A stretch of 5,437 bases of DNA from Solirubrobacteraceae bacterium (GTDB taxonomy: Bacteria; Actinomycetota; Thermoleophilia; Solirubrobacterales; Solirubrobacteraceae), in NCBI GenBank assembly GCA_025935735.1, contig JAICUS010000425.1:1-5437 (forward strand). The letters run 5' to 3'. A program made the translations under genes and the position numbers. Below the pieces are notes generated by a model, which was not told where the DNA came from, ran no database searches, and saw only the letters and a program-made list of their open reading frames with translations. Positions 1-5,258 of this stretch are shown in pieces. Every line of letters starts with the position of its first letter. Position 1 is the first letter of the stretch.

Positions 1-395
1 CGGCGACGCTCGAGGAGCTGCTGATGGCGGCGGAGTACGTGCTCAAGGAGGGCAACCCGAACGTGATGCTGTGCGAGCGCGGCATCCGCACGTTCGAGAC
101 CGCCTATCGCTTCACGCTCGACATCATGGCCGTGCCGATGCTCAAGGAGCTCTCGCACCTGCCGGTGATCGTCGACCCCAGCCACGCGCCCGGCCGGCGC
201 GACATGGTGCTGCCGCTCTCGCTCGCCGCCGCGGCCGCCGGCGCCGACGGGATCATCGTCGAGGTCCACCCCTGCCCGGACGAGGCGATCTGCGACGGCC
301 CGCAGCAGCTGCACGCCGACGGGTTCGCCGCCTACCTCGAGCAGGTCGAGCGCGCCGCGGCGGTAGCCGGCAAAGTGCTGAGCGCGGCCGCGTGA
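1..395 (+). CDS. aroF: 3-deoxy-7-phosphoheptulonate (DAHP) synthase, type I-beta, C-terminal part (5' truncated by window edge)
   Basis: This enzyme condenses phosphoenolpyruvate with erythrose 4-phosphate to DAHP, the first step of the shikimate pathway, in the cytoplasm. Only the last 130 codons are visible; the frame is open from base 3 and the true start lies upstream. Family signatures include [16 protein letters not shown], then [11 protein letters not shown], then [20 protein letters not shown]. In the I-beta family (Bacillus/Thermotoga type) the His of DPSH, the Glu of VEVHP and the Asp of CDGPQ are metal ligands, and all three are present. The fourth ligand, a Cys in the N-terminal half, is outside the window. 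The fragment is the C-terminal half of the TIM barrel. No C-terminal chorismate mutase or ACT domain follows, since the protein ends about 30 residues after GPQQL. The stop TGA (393-395) overlaps the GTG start of tyrA. An N-terminal regulatory domain, if any, cannot be judged here. Confidence 0.95.
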   Translation, partial: ATLEELLMAAEYVLKEGNPNVMLCERGIRTFETAYRFTLDIMAVPMLKELSHLPVIVDPSHAPGRRDMVLPLSLAAAAAGADGIIVEVHPCPDEAICDGPQQLHADGFAAYLEQVERAAAVAGKVLSAAA

Positions 396-1459
396 AGGTC
401 GCGGTCGTCGGCGTCGGGTTGGTCGGTGGCTCGATCGGACTCGCCGTCCACAAGCGCCTCGGGGCGCTGGTGAGCGGCTATGACCCGGCGCCGGCGGCGC
501 GTGAGGCCGCGCTCGCCCGCGGCGCGATCCAGGTGGCGTGCGAGTCGGTGGCCGAGGCGGTGGCCGACGCGGACTTCGCCTTCCTGGCCGCGCCGGTGCA
601 CGCGCTGCCCGCGCTCGTGAGCGAGGCGCTGGCCGCCGCCGGGGAGCGCTGCGTGGTCAGCGACGTCGGCTCGGTCAAGCGCGCGGTCGTGCGCGGCGTG
701 GATGACCCGCGGTTCATCGGCGGCCACCCGCTGGCCGGCGGCGAGACGGCGGGGGTCGAGCACGCCCGCGACGACCTCTTCCAGGACGCCACCTGGTACC
801 TGACGCCGACGAAGGCCACCCAGGGCACGAGCTACGAGCGCTTGCACCGGCTGATCACCCGCCTCGGCGCCTGGCCGGCCGCGACGGACGCCGACACCCA
901 CGACGTCGTGATGGCCTCGGTGTCGCACCTGCCGCACGTGCTGGCCAACGTGCTCGTCGGCCAGGCGGCCCGCGTGCTCTCGGCCGAGGGCGAGCGCCTG
1001 CCCGTCACCGGCCCGAGCTTCCGCGACGTCACCCGCGTGGCCGGGGCCAGCACGCCGATGTGGCGCGGTGTCTATCTCGCCAACGCCGACGCGCTGGTGG
1101 ACGCGATCGACGACCTGGTGGAGCGGCTGCGGGCGGCGCGGGAGATGCTGGCCGCGGGCGACGGCGACGCGATCGGCGCCTGGAACGACGCCGCGCGCGA
1201 GGACCGCCGGCGCCTGCTGGAGGCCGACCTGGAGGGCGGCGACGTGCACGAGCTGGTCGTGCTCGTCCCGAACCGGCCGGGGATCGTCGCGGAGATCGCG
1301 CTGGCGCTGGGCCGCGCCGCGATCGACATCGTGGACATGGGCCTGTACCCGCAGAGCGGCACGCACGGCACGGTCGCGTTGTGGATCCGCGGCGAGGACG
1401 TCGCCGCGCAGGCCGAGGAGCTCGTGCGCGGGCTGGGACTGGAGGTGGCGCGGGCGTGA
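392..1459 (+). CDS. tyrA: Prephenate dehydrogenase with C-terminal ACT domain
   Basis: This enzyme oxidatively decarboxylates prephenate to 4-hydroxyphenylpyruvate, the tyrosine branch after chorismate. The product is 355 aa, a usual length for the ACT-containing form. The N-terminal Rossmann fold begins immediately ([16 protein letters not shown], GxGxxG at residues 7-12), and Asp31 at the end of the second strand suggests NAD rather than NADP. Family motifs are GGHPLAGGETAGVE (111-123, His112 matching the catalytic His), SHLPH (178-182) and FRDVTRVA (210-217, with substrate-binding Arg). Residues about 286-351 form an ACT domain (HELVVLVPNRPGIVAEIA), which in related enzymes mediates feedback by tyrosine; that regulation is inferred. 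The GTG start at 392 forms a GTGA overlap with the aroF stop. No clear Shine-Dalgarno precedes it, so translation is probably coupled to aroF. An upstream in-frame ATG at 71 would lie deep inside aroF and precede the Rossmann fold by over 100 residues, so it was not used. Confidence 0.95.
   Translation: MKVAVVGVGLVGGSIGLAVHKRLGALVSGYDPAPAAREAALARGAIQVACESVAEAVADADFAFLAAPVHALPALVSEALAAAGERCVVSDVGSVKRAVVRGVDDPRFIGGHPLAGGETAGVEHARDDLFQDATWYLTPTKATQGTSYERLHRLITRLGAWPAATDADTHDVVMASVSHLPHVLANVLVGQAARVLSAEGERLPVTGPSFRDVTRVAGASTPMWRGVYLANADALVDAIDDLVERLRAAREMLAAGDGDAIGAWNDAAREDRRRLLEADLEGGDVHELVVLVPNRPGIVAEIALALGRAAIDIVDMGLYPQSGTHGTVALWIRGEDVAAQAEELVRGLGLEVARA
1441..1446 (+). promoter_or_regulatory. 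Shine-Dalgarno GGAGGT for aroA
   Basis: A perfect GGAGGT lies inside the 3' end of tyrA, nine bases before the GTG at 1456. It fixes the aroA start and means aroA can initiate independently as well as by coupling to tyrA termination. Confidence 0.8.
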
Positions 1460-2751
1460 GACGCCGGTTCGACCCGAGCGGGCCGCTGCGGGGGACGCTG
1501 CGCGCGCCGGGGGACAAGTCGCTGTCGCACCGGGCGGCGCTGATGGGCGCGATGTGCGCCGACCCCGTGCACGTGACCGGCTACCTGGACGCGGCCGACA
1601 CGCGCTCGACGCTCAACGCCGTGCGGGCGCTCGGCGCGCTGGTGGAGGAGGGCGCGCCGGACACGCTGACGATCCGCGGGCCGGGGCTGCGCGCCGCGGT
1701 GGAGGCGGACATCGACGTGGGCAACGCGGGCACGCTGATGCGGCTGCTGCCGGGCTGGCTGGCCGGGCAGCCGGGCGGCGCCTGGACGCTGGACGGCGAC
1801 GACTCGATCCGCCGCCGGCCGGTCGACCGGATCGCCACGCCGCTGGAGCTGATGGGCGCGCGGATCGAGGCGCGCGAGGGCCGCTTCGCCCCGTTCGTCG
1901 TGCGCGGGGCGCCGCTGGCCGGCATCGAGTACGCGCTGCCGATGGCCTCGGCGCAGGTGAAGTCGTGCGTGCTGCTGGCCGGGCTGCTGGCCACGGGCCC
2001 GACCGCGGTGGTCGAGCCGGCGCCGAGCCGCGACCACACCGAGCGCCTGCTCGCCCGGGCGGGCGCGGGGATCTCGCGCGACGGCGCGCGCATCGTCGTC
2101 ACCGCGCAGGACGAGCTCGAGCTGGGCTCGGTGCACGTCCCGGGTGACCCCTCCTCGGCGGCGTTCCTGGTGGCGGCGGCGGTGCTCGTGCGCGGCTCGC
2201 GGATCGTCATCACCGACATGAACGCGAACTGGACGCGCATCGGCTTCATCCGCATCGCCCAGCGCATGGGCGCGATCGTCCTGGGCGACCTCGAGGTGCC
2301 GCGGCCGGGCGAGATCGTCCCGGAGGAGCCGGTCTGCGAGCTCGACGTCGCCGCCGGCCCGCTGGTGGGCACGACGGTCGAGGCGCCGGAGGTGCCGCTG
2401 GCCATCGACGAGCTGCCGCTGGTCGCGCTGCTCGGCGCGTTCGCCGAGGGCGAGACCGTGGTCCGCGGCGCGGGCGAGCTGCGCCACAAGGAGACCGACC
2501 GGATCGCCACCGTGGTCGACGGCCTGCGCGGCCTCGGCGCGTCCATCGAGGCGACCGCGGACGGCTTCGTGGTCCAGGGCACCGGCGAGCTGCGCGGCGG
2601 CGTCCTGCCCGCACACGGCGACCACCGCCTGGCCATGCTCGGCGCGGTGGCCGGCCTGGCGAGCCGCGAGGGCGTCGAGGTCGACGGCATGGAGGCCGCC
2701 GCCGTCTCCTACCCCGGCTTCGAGCCCGACCTGGCGCAGCTGCTGCTGTGA
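1456..2751 (+). CDS. aroA: 3-phosphoshikimate 1-carboxyvinyltransferase (EPSP synthase)
   Basis: This enzyme transfers the enolpyruvyl group of PEP to shikimate 3-phosphate, giving EPSP, the step before chorismate. The product is 431 aa, normal for the family. Visible signatures in order: PGDKSLSHRAAL (18-29; Lys21, Ser22, Arg26 bind substrate), GNAGTLMRLL (89-98), DDSIRRRPVDR (115-125), SAQVKSCVLLAGL (165-177), PGDPSSAAFLVAAA (229-242), IDELP (317-321, catalytic-type Asp/Glu), ELRHKETDR (341-349, Lys345/Glu346/Arg349) and GDHRLAM (388-394). The SAQVKS and PGDPSSAAF wording matches Bacillus/CP4-like enzymes more than E. coli AroA. However, the PEP-loop Gly (Gly92, E. coli Gly96) is kept rather than changed to Ala as in glyphosate-tolerant CP4, so tolerance through that residue is not expected. 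The GTG start has a good Shine-Dalgarno and a GTGA overlap with tyrA. The stop overlaps another GTG at 2748. Confidence 0.96.
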   Translation: MRRRFDPSGPLRGTLRAPGDKSLSHRAALMGAMCADPVHVTGYLDAADTRSTLNAVRALGALVEEGAPDTLTIRGPGLRAAVEADIDVGNAGTLMRLLPGWLAGQPGGAWTLDGDDSIRRRPVDRIATPLELMGARIEAREGRFAPFVVRGAPLAGIEYALPMASAQVKSCVLLAGLLATGPTAVVEPAPSRDHTERLLARAGAGISRDGARIVVTAQDELELGSVHVPGDPSSAAFLVAAAVLVRGSRIVITDMNANWTRIGFIRIAQRMGAIVLGDLEVPRPGEIVPEEPVCELDVAAGPLVGTTVEAPEVPLAIDELPLVALLGAFAEGETVVRGAGELRHKETDRIATVVDGLRGLGASIEATADGFVVQGTGELRGGVLPAHGDHRLAMLGAVAGLASREGVEVDGMEAAAVSYPGFEPDLAQLLL

Positions 2752-2819
2752 GCTTCGACCTCGCCGCCTACAAGCGCGCCGTCGAGGCCGCTGCCGGCTA
2801 TGCGGGCGCCGCCGTGTAG
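2748..2819 (+). pseudogene. Possible stub of a lost operon gene after aroA (23 codons)
   Basis: A GTG at 2748 overlaps the aroA stop as GTGA, exactly as at the aroF/tyrA and tyrA/aroA junctions. It opens a frame beginning MSFDLAAYKRAVEAA that ends at TAG 2817-2819. The last seven codons and the stop lie over the 3' end of the convergent SIMPL gene, so any original continuation has been replaced. The opening, FDLxxYxxxVExA, is loosely reminiscent of the N-terminus of polyprenyl diphosphate synthases, but this is memory-based and weak. There is no Shine-Dalgarno; expression would rely on coupling to aroA. It could equally be a chance frame or a genuine tiny peptide. Confidence 0.35.
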
Positions 2820-3490
2820 ACCACGCGGACCGTCGCCGAGAAGTCCTGCGTGCCCGGCTCGATCCGGCTCGGCCGCGGGGCCTTCGCGGACGAACCGCCG
2901 CTCGCGCCGCTGGACTGCGGCTCGAACTCGCCCGACTGGGGGTCGAGGTCCACGCTGCGCACGCCGGTGATCGTCAGTCCGGTCTGGGCGGCCGCCGCGT
3001 CGGCGCGCTTGCGCGCGTCGGCCAGCGCGGCGCGCTCCGCGAGCTGCCGGCCCTGCGAAGGGTCGGCGAACCCGAACTCGGGCGCCTCCACGGAGTCGGC
3101 GCCCGCGTTGGCGACCGCGTCGAGCAGCGCGCCGAGATGCTTCACGTCGCGGGAGCGGATCGTCAGCGTCTGGCTCGCCGCGTAGCGGACGCGATGATGG
3201 ACGCGGCGGCGCTCGATGCTCAGGCCCGACGTCTGGATGTCGGTGTCCGCCACGCCGTGCGCCTTGACCGCCTTCAGGATCCGGGCGATCCGTGCGTTGG
3301 CCGCGCGGCGGGCGGCGGCCGACGTCGGCGCGCGGCGCAGCACGCCGGCCTGGAAGTCTGCGATGTCCGGCACCAGCGTCGCTGTGCCGTTCCCGTCGAC
3401 CGCGATCGTCGGCGTGGTGTCCATGGTCTGCGCCGCGGCGGGCGCGGCGAGCAGCAGCGTGGCGGCGAGCGCCGCGAATACGAGCCTCAT
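2798..3490 (-). CDS. Secreted SIMPL-domain (DUF541, YggE/BP26-like) protein
   Basis: The product is 230 aa. Residues 1-20 form a signal peptide (MRLVFAALAATLLLAAPAAA, AxA-type cleavage before Gln21), so the protein is exported. From about residue 27 the SIMPL pattern is clear: PTIAVDGNGTATLVPDIADF, a helix rich in Ala/Arg ending KAHGVADTDIQTSGLSI (77-92), VRYAASQTLTIRSRDVKHLGALLDAVANAGAD (101-132), FGFADPSQ (139-146), a long Ala/Arg helix AERAALADARKRADAAAAQTG (151-171), and a final strand DFSATVRVVY (216-225). Between them is a Ser/Gly/Pro-rich linker (about 186-208). Known members include E. coli YggE and Brucella BP26; the molecular role is unsettled (oxidative stress and envelope links are reported). 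The ATG at 3490 was chosen because the signal peptide starts there; an in-frame GTG at 3523 would add 11 residues. It lies 41 nt after the preceding gene on the same strand and is probably co-transcribed. Confidence 0.88.
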   Translation of the reverse strand: MRLVFAALAATLLLAAPAAAQTMDTTPTIAVDGNGTATLVPDIADFQAGVLRRAPTSAAARRAANARIARILKAVKAHGVADTDIQTSGLSIERRRVHHRVRYAASQTLTIRSRDVKHLGALLDAVANAGADSVEAPEFGFADPSQGRQLAERAALADARKRADAAAAQTGLTITGVRSVDLDPQSGEFEPQSSGASGGSSAKAPRPSRIEPGTQDFSATVRVVYTAAPA

Positions 3491-3531
3491 GCCCCTACTA
3501 CGCTCGGGCGGCGAAGGTGTCACGGTGCCGG

Positions 3532-4239
3532 TCAGCGGATCGGCGCGGTCCGGGCGGCGCCCGCCTCGGTCCAGTAGATCGCGTGGCTGTTGGAGGCCAG
3601 CGCGAGCGAGTGGGGGGCGATCGCGGGCGAATGGGCGACGACGCGCTCGCCGACCTGGCCCGTGCCGCTCGTCGCGTCGGAGATCGTCACCCGGTACTCG
3701 GTCGTCTCCGGCTGGGCGCACGTCACCGGTTCCGTGGCGGAGCGCACGCAGTCGCGGGCGATCCACGCCTCGCTGCCGCGCTGGGTGACCACGAGGCCGA
3801 CGATCGCGACCTCGGCGTTCTCGACGTCGCTGCCCTGCGGGTTGCGGACCGTGTGACCGCTGCGCACGTCGACGACGCCGGCGAACGGCAGCGTGCCCGC
3901 GCCGGAGATGGCCGTATTGACATACGCGACGTAGTGGCCCGCGATCCGGATCGTGGAGGCCGTCACACGTTCGATCCCGAAGTCGCCGCGGCGATTCAGG
4001 CGCTGGATGTGTCCGGTGCTCAGCGAGCAGCCGTAGTAGAGCGGAGCGCCCTTCGTCTCGCCGCTGGCCACCGTGCCCCGGCGGAACACGCGCGCCTGGG
4101 AGTTGGCGGCGATCGTGGCGCCGCTGTGCGCGCAGGTGAGCGTGGAGCGCGCGGCGGCCGGGACGGCGGCGACGGCGCCTGCGGCGAGGCCGGCGACGAC
4201 GATCACCGCTGCTGCTCGGGCCAGAACGGTGGGGGCCAT
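3532..4239 (-). CDS. Secreted protein of unknown function, four cysteines, possible beta-propeller-like repeats
   Basis: The product is 235 aa and I cannot assign a function. Residues 1-30 are a signal peptide (short Arg-containing start, hydrophobic Ala/Val core, VPAAA before Arg31). The mature part is rich in beta-type segments: ARVFRRG (49-55), LYYGCSL (67-73), IRIAGHYVAYVNT (97-109), GVVDVRSGHTVRN (121-133), VAIVGLVVTQRGSEAWIARDC (144-164), and the end AIAPHSLALASNSHAIYWTEAG (206-227). The closing motif recalls secreted Thermoleophilia proteins with propeller-like blades, though the protein is too short for a full propeller. Cys36, Cys71, Cys164 and Cys174 are the only cysteines in the mature chain and could form two disulfides. 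An alternative GTG start at 4260 adds seven residues and makes a GTGA overlap with the rlmA stop. No Shine-Dalgarno precedes either start, which favours coupling to rlmA translation. Confidence 0.75.
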   Translation of the reverse strand: MAPTVLARAAAVIVVAGLAAGAVAAVPAAARSTLTCAHSGATIAANSQARVFRRGTVASGETKGAPLYYGCSLSTGHIQRLNRRGDFGIERVTASTIRIAGHYVAYVNTAISGAGTLPFAGVVDVRSGHTVRNPQGSDVENAEVAIVGLVVTQRGSEAWIARDCVRSATEPVTCAQPETTEYRVTISDATSGTGQVGERVVAHSPAIAPHSLALASNSHAIYWTEAGAARTAPIR

Positions 4240-4256
4240 GGCACCGCAGCGTACGC

Positions 4257-5126
4257 TCACCGCGGGCGGTAGACCGACAGCTCCACCGCGACGGTCACCG
4301 TGTCGAGCGGGCGGGGCGTGAGGTTGTGGCGGGCCCAAGGGCCCATCCGATACAGCGCCGCCGCGGCGTCGGGGCCGAGGTGCACCCGGTCGGCGACGCG
4401 GATGCGCCGCTCGAGCGCGAAACGGCGCCCGAACTGCCGGTCGAGGCGCTCGCGCTTGCGGGCGTCGATGCCCACGGAAGTGTGCACCAGCAGCTCGTGC
4501 AGGTGATCGGCCGCCGGAGCGAGCAGCAGGAGGCGGCCGTCGGGCGCCAGCACGCGGTGGATCTCCGCGGCGTTGCGCGGCGCGAAAGCCACGAGGACGA
4601 CGTCGGCCGCATGGCTGCGGACGGGCAGGCCGGTCCAGACGTCCGCGCCGACCGCGGCGAGGCGCGGGTGCCGGCGCGCCGCCGCGGCCAGCGCGTGGCG
4701 GGACACGTCGACCGCCACGCCATGCCCGCCGGCCAGGCGGTCCAGGATCCCCTCCGCGTGGTGGCCCGTGCCGGCGCCGACGTCCAGTAGCCACCAAGGC
4801 GCCCGCGCCCCGCAGACCTGCTCCGCGACCGCGGCCAGCGCGGCCGTCACGGCGCGGAACCCGCCCGCCGCGAAGACGGCCCCGCGGGCCTCGATCATGT
4901 CGCGGTCGTCGCCTGCGTGCCTGACACGCCGCCCGTCGAGTCGCACGCTTCCCCGGCGCGCGACGTCGAAGCGGTGCCCGAGCCGGCACACGAGGCTCCG
5001 TCCCTCAGGGCGCAGACGCCCGCGGCAGTGCGGACAGGCGAGCACCGCCGTGGCGCGCCGGAGCGGCGCGGGGAGCGGATCGGCCCGGCGCGCGCGAGCG
5101 GGCGCGCCGGCGTGCACGGACAACAT
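4257..5126 (-). CDS. rlmA: 23S rRNA (guanine-N1)-methyltransferase, RlmA/TlrB family
   Basis: The product is 289 aa. Members methylate N1 of G745 (RlmA-I, E. coli) or G748 (RlmA-II/TlrB, Gram-positives) in hairpin 35 of 23S rRNA at the peptide exit tunnel, using S-adenosylmethionine. The N-terminal zinc site is intact: CPHC (31-34), Cys47 and His51 in CRLGHRFDVARRGSV, followed by the family block GDDRDMIEARGAVFAAGGF (72-90). The SAM domain has LDVGAGTGHH (114-123), the strand-2 acid Asp140 in VAVDVS, APRNAAEIHRVLAPDGR (182-198) and DHLHELL (207-213). The TGHH, APRN and MGPWARHN (261-268) segments look closer to Streptomyces TlrB than to E. coli RlmA, so position 748 is the inferred target. 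About 30 Arg/Ala-rich residues precede the first Cys, longer than in E. coli. The ATG at 5126 is supported by a strong GAGGTG ribosome-binding site; an in-frame GTG at codon 28 lacks one. The stop overlaps a GTG of the downstream gene. Confidence 0.92.
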   Translation of the reverse strand: MLSVHAGAPARARRADPLPAPLRRATAVLACPHCRGRLRPEGRSLVCRLGHRFDVARRGSVRLDGRRVRHAGDDRDMIEARGAVFAAGGFRAVTAALAAVAEQVCGARAPWWLLDVGAGTGHHAEGILDRLAGGHGVAVDVSRHALAAAARRHPRLAAVGADVWTGLPVRSHAADVVLVAFAPRNAAEIHRVLAPDGRLLLLAPAADHLHELLVHTSVGIDARKRERLDRQFGRRFALERRIRVADRVHLGPDAAAALYRMGPWARHNLTPRPLDTVTVAVELSVYRPR

Positions 5127-5131
5127 GGCAA

Positions 5132-5137
5132 CACCTC
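5132..5137 (-). promoter_or_regulatory. Shine-Dalgarno GAGGTG for the RlmA-type methyltransferase
   Basis: On the - strand GAGGTG lies five bases before the ATG at 5126. It is the strongest ribosome-binding site on this strand and decides the long N-terminus of the methyltransferase. Its complement, UACCUC, occurs in the upstream small frame (see 5210-5239). Confidence 0.8.
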
Positions 5138-5146
5138 GGGAAGTCG

Positions 5147-5164
5147 GCCCCGCGAGGGCGGGGC
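5147..5164 (-). repeat. GC hairpin just upstream of the methyltransferase ribosome-binding site
   Basis: A perfect 7-bp inverted repeat (5147-5153 with 5158-5164, 4-base loop) reads GCCCCGC-CCTC-GCGGGGC on the - strand. It ends nine bases before the Shine-Dalgarno. No T-tract follows, so it is not a classic intrinsic terminator. It could be a structural part of the mRNA leader, or simply GC-rich sequence folding on itself. Confidence 0.5.
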
Positions 5165-5181
5165 GGGGTCACGGTCTGAGC

Positions 5182-5199
5182 GGCGGCCGCGAGGCCGCC
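5182..5199 (-). repeat. GC hairpin between the DUF2255-type gene and the methyltransferase
   Basis: A perfect 7-bp inverted repeat (5182-5188 with 5193-5199, 4-base loop) reads GGCGGCC-TCGC-GGCCGCC on the - strand. It lies about 60 nt after the stop of the DUF2255-type gene and 10 nt after the small upstream frame. It could act as a T-less actinobacterial terminator for the upstream gene or as part of an attenuator for the methyltransferase. Its GGGCGG arm (including the adjacent base) could also pair with CCGCCC in the next hairpin, so alternative folds exist. Confidence 0.5.
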
Positions 5200-5209
5200 C
5201 GGGACCGGA

Positions 5210-5239
5210 CTAGAGGTATGCGTGCTGATGCGCTGCCAT
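5210..5239 (-). CDS. Candidate 9-aa leader peptide (MAAHQHAYL) upstream of the RlmA-type gene
   Basis: On the - strand an ATG at 5239 opens nine codons, MAAHQHAYL, ending at TAG (5212-5210). It sits in the 132-nt gap between the DUF2255-type gene and the methyltransferase, 83 nt before the latter's start. There is no Shine-Dalgarno, but a TANNNT -10-like hexamer (TACGCT) ends nine bases before the ATG, which would give an almost leaderless transcript, as is common in actinobacteria. The last two sense codons (UAC CUC) are complementary to the methyltransferase GAGGUG with one G-U pair; with the preceding A the match is seven pairs. A ribosome on this frame would therefore expose that ribosome-binding site, as in erm leaders. 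A chance ORF of this size is quite possible. Confidence 0.35.
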   Translation of the reverse strand: MAAHQHAYL

Positions 5240-5248
5240 CGAGCGACA

Positions 5249-5254
5249 AGCGTA
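5249..5254 (-). promoter_or_regulatory. Possible -10 element TACGCT for the methyltransferase transcript
   Basis: TACGCT matches the relaxed actinobacterial TANNNT -10 pattern on the - strand and sits just past the stop of the DUF2255-type gene, nine bases before the candidate leader ATG at 5239. No convincing -35 hexamer is seen 16-19 bases upstream, so the call is weak. Transcription could instead come from the upstream gene. Confidence 0.25.
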
Positions 5255-5258
5255 GCCG

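Noticed and set aside
1072..2625. Long - strand open frame (517 codons) opposite tyrA and aroA
   Set aside because: Low-complexity Arg/Ala/His-rich translation without family motifs, lying over two unmistakable + strand genes; a typical antisense artefact of 75% GC coding DNA.
3495..3523. Possible promoter GTGACA-N17-TAGTAG before the SIMPL gene (- strand)
   Set aside because: The -35 and spacer look good, but the -10 matches only half of consensus and ends four bases before the ATG, putting a start site inside the codon. Co-transcription with the gene 41 nt upstream is simpler.
3491..3766. Upstream extension of the SIMPL gene to an ATG at 3766 (- strand)
   Set aside because: The extra 92 residues overlap the secreted-protein gene, are Arg/Pro-rich, and would bury the signal peptide that begins at the ATG at 3490.
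3292..4272. Long + strand open frame (326 codons) opposite the SIMPL and secreted-protein genes
   Set aside because: Arg/Gly/Ala-rich with no motif or ribosome-binding site; the opposite strand encodes proteins with signal peptides and recognisable domains.
4261..4989. Upstream extension of the secreted-protein frame to 4989 (- strand)
   Set aside because: This stretch lies over the methyltransferase in another frame and translates to Arg/Pro/Gly-rich sequence; the signal peptide marks the true start near 4239/4260.
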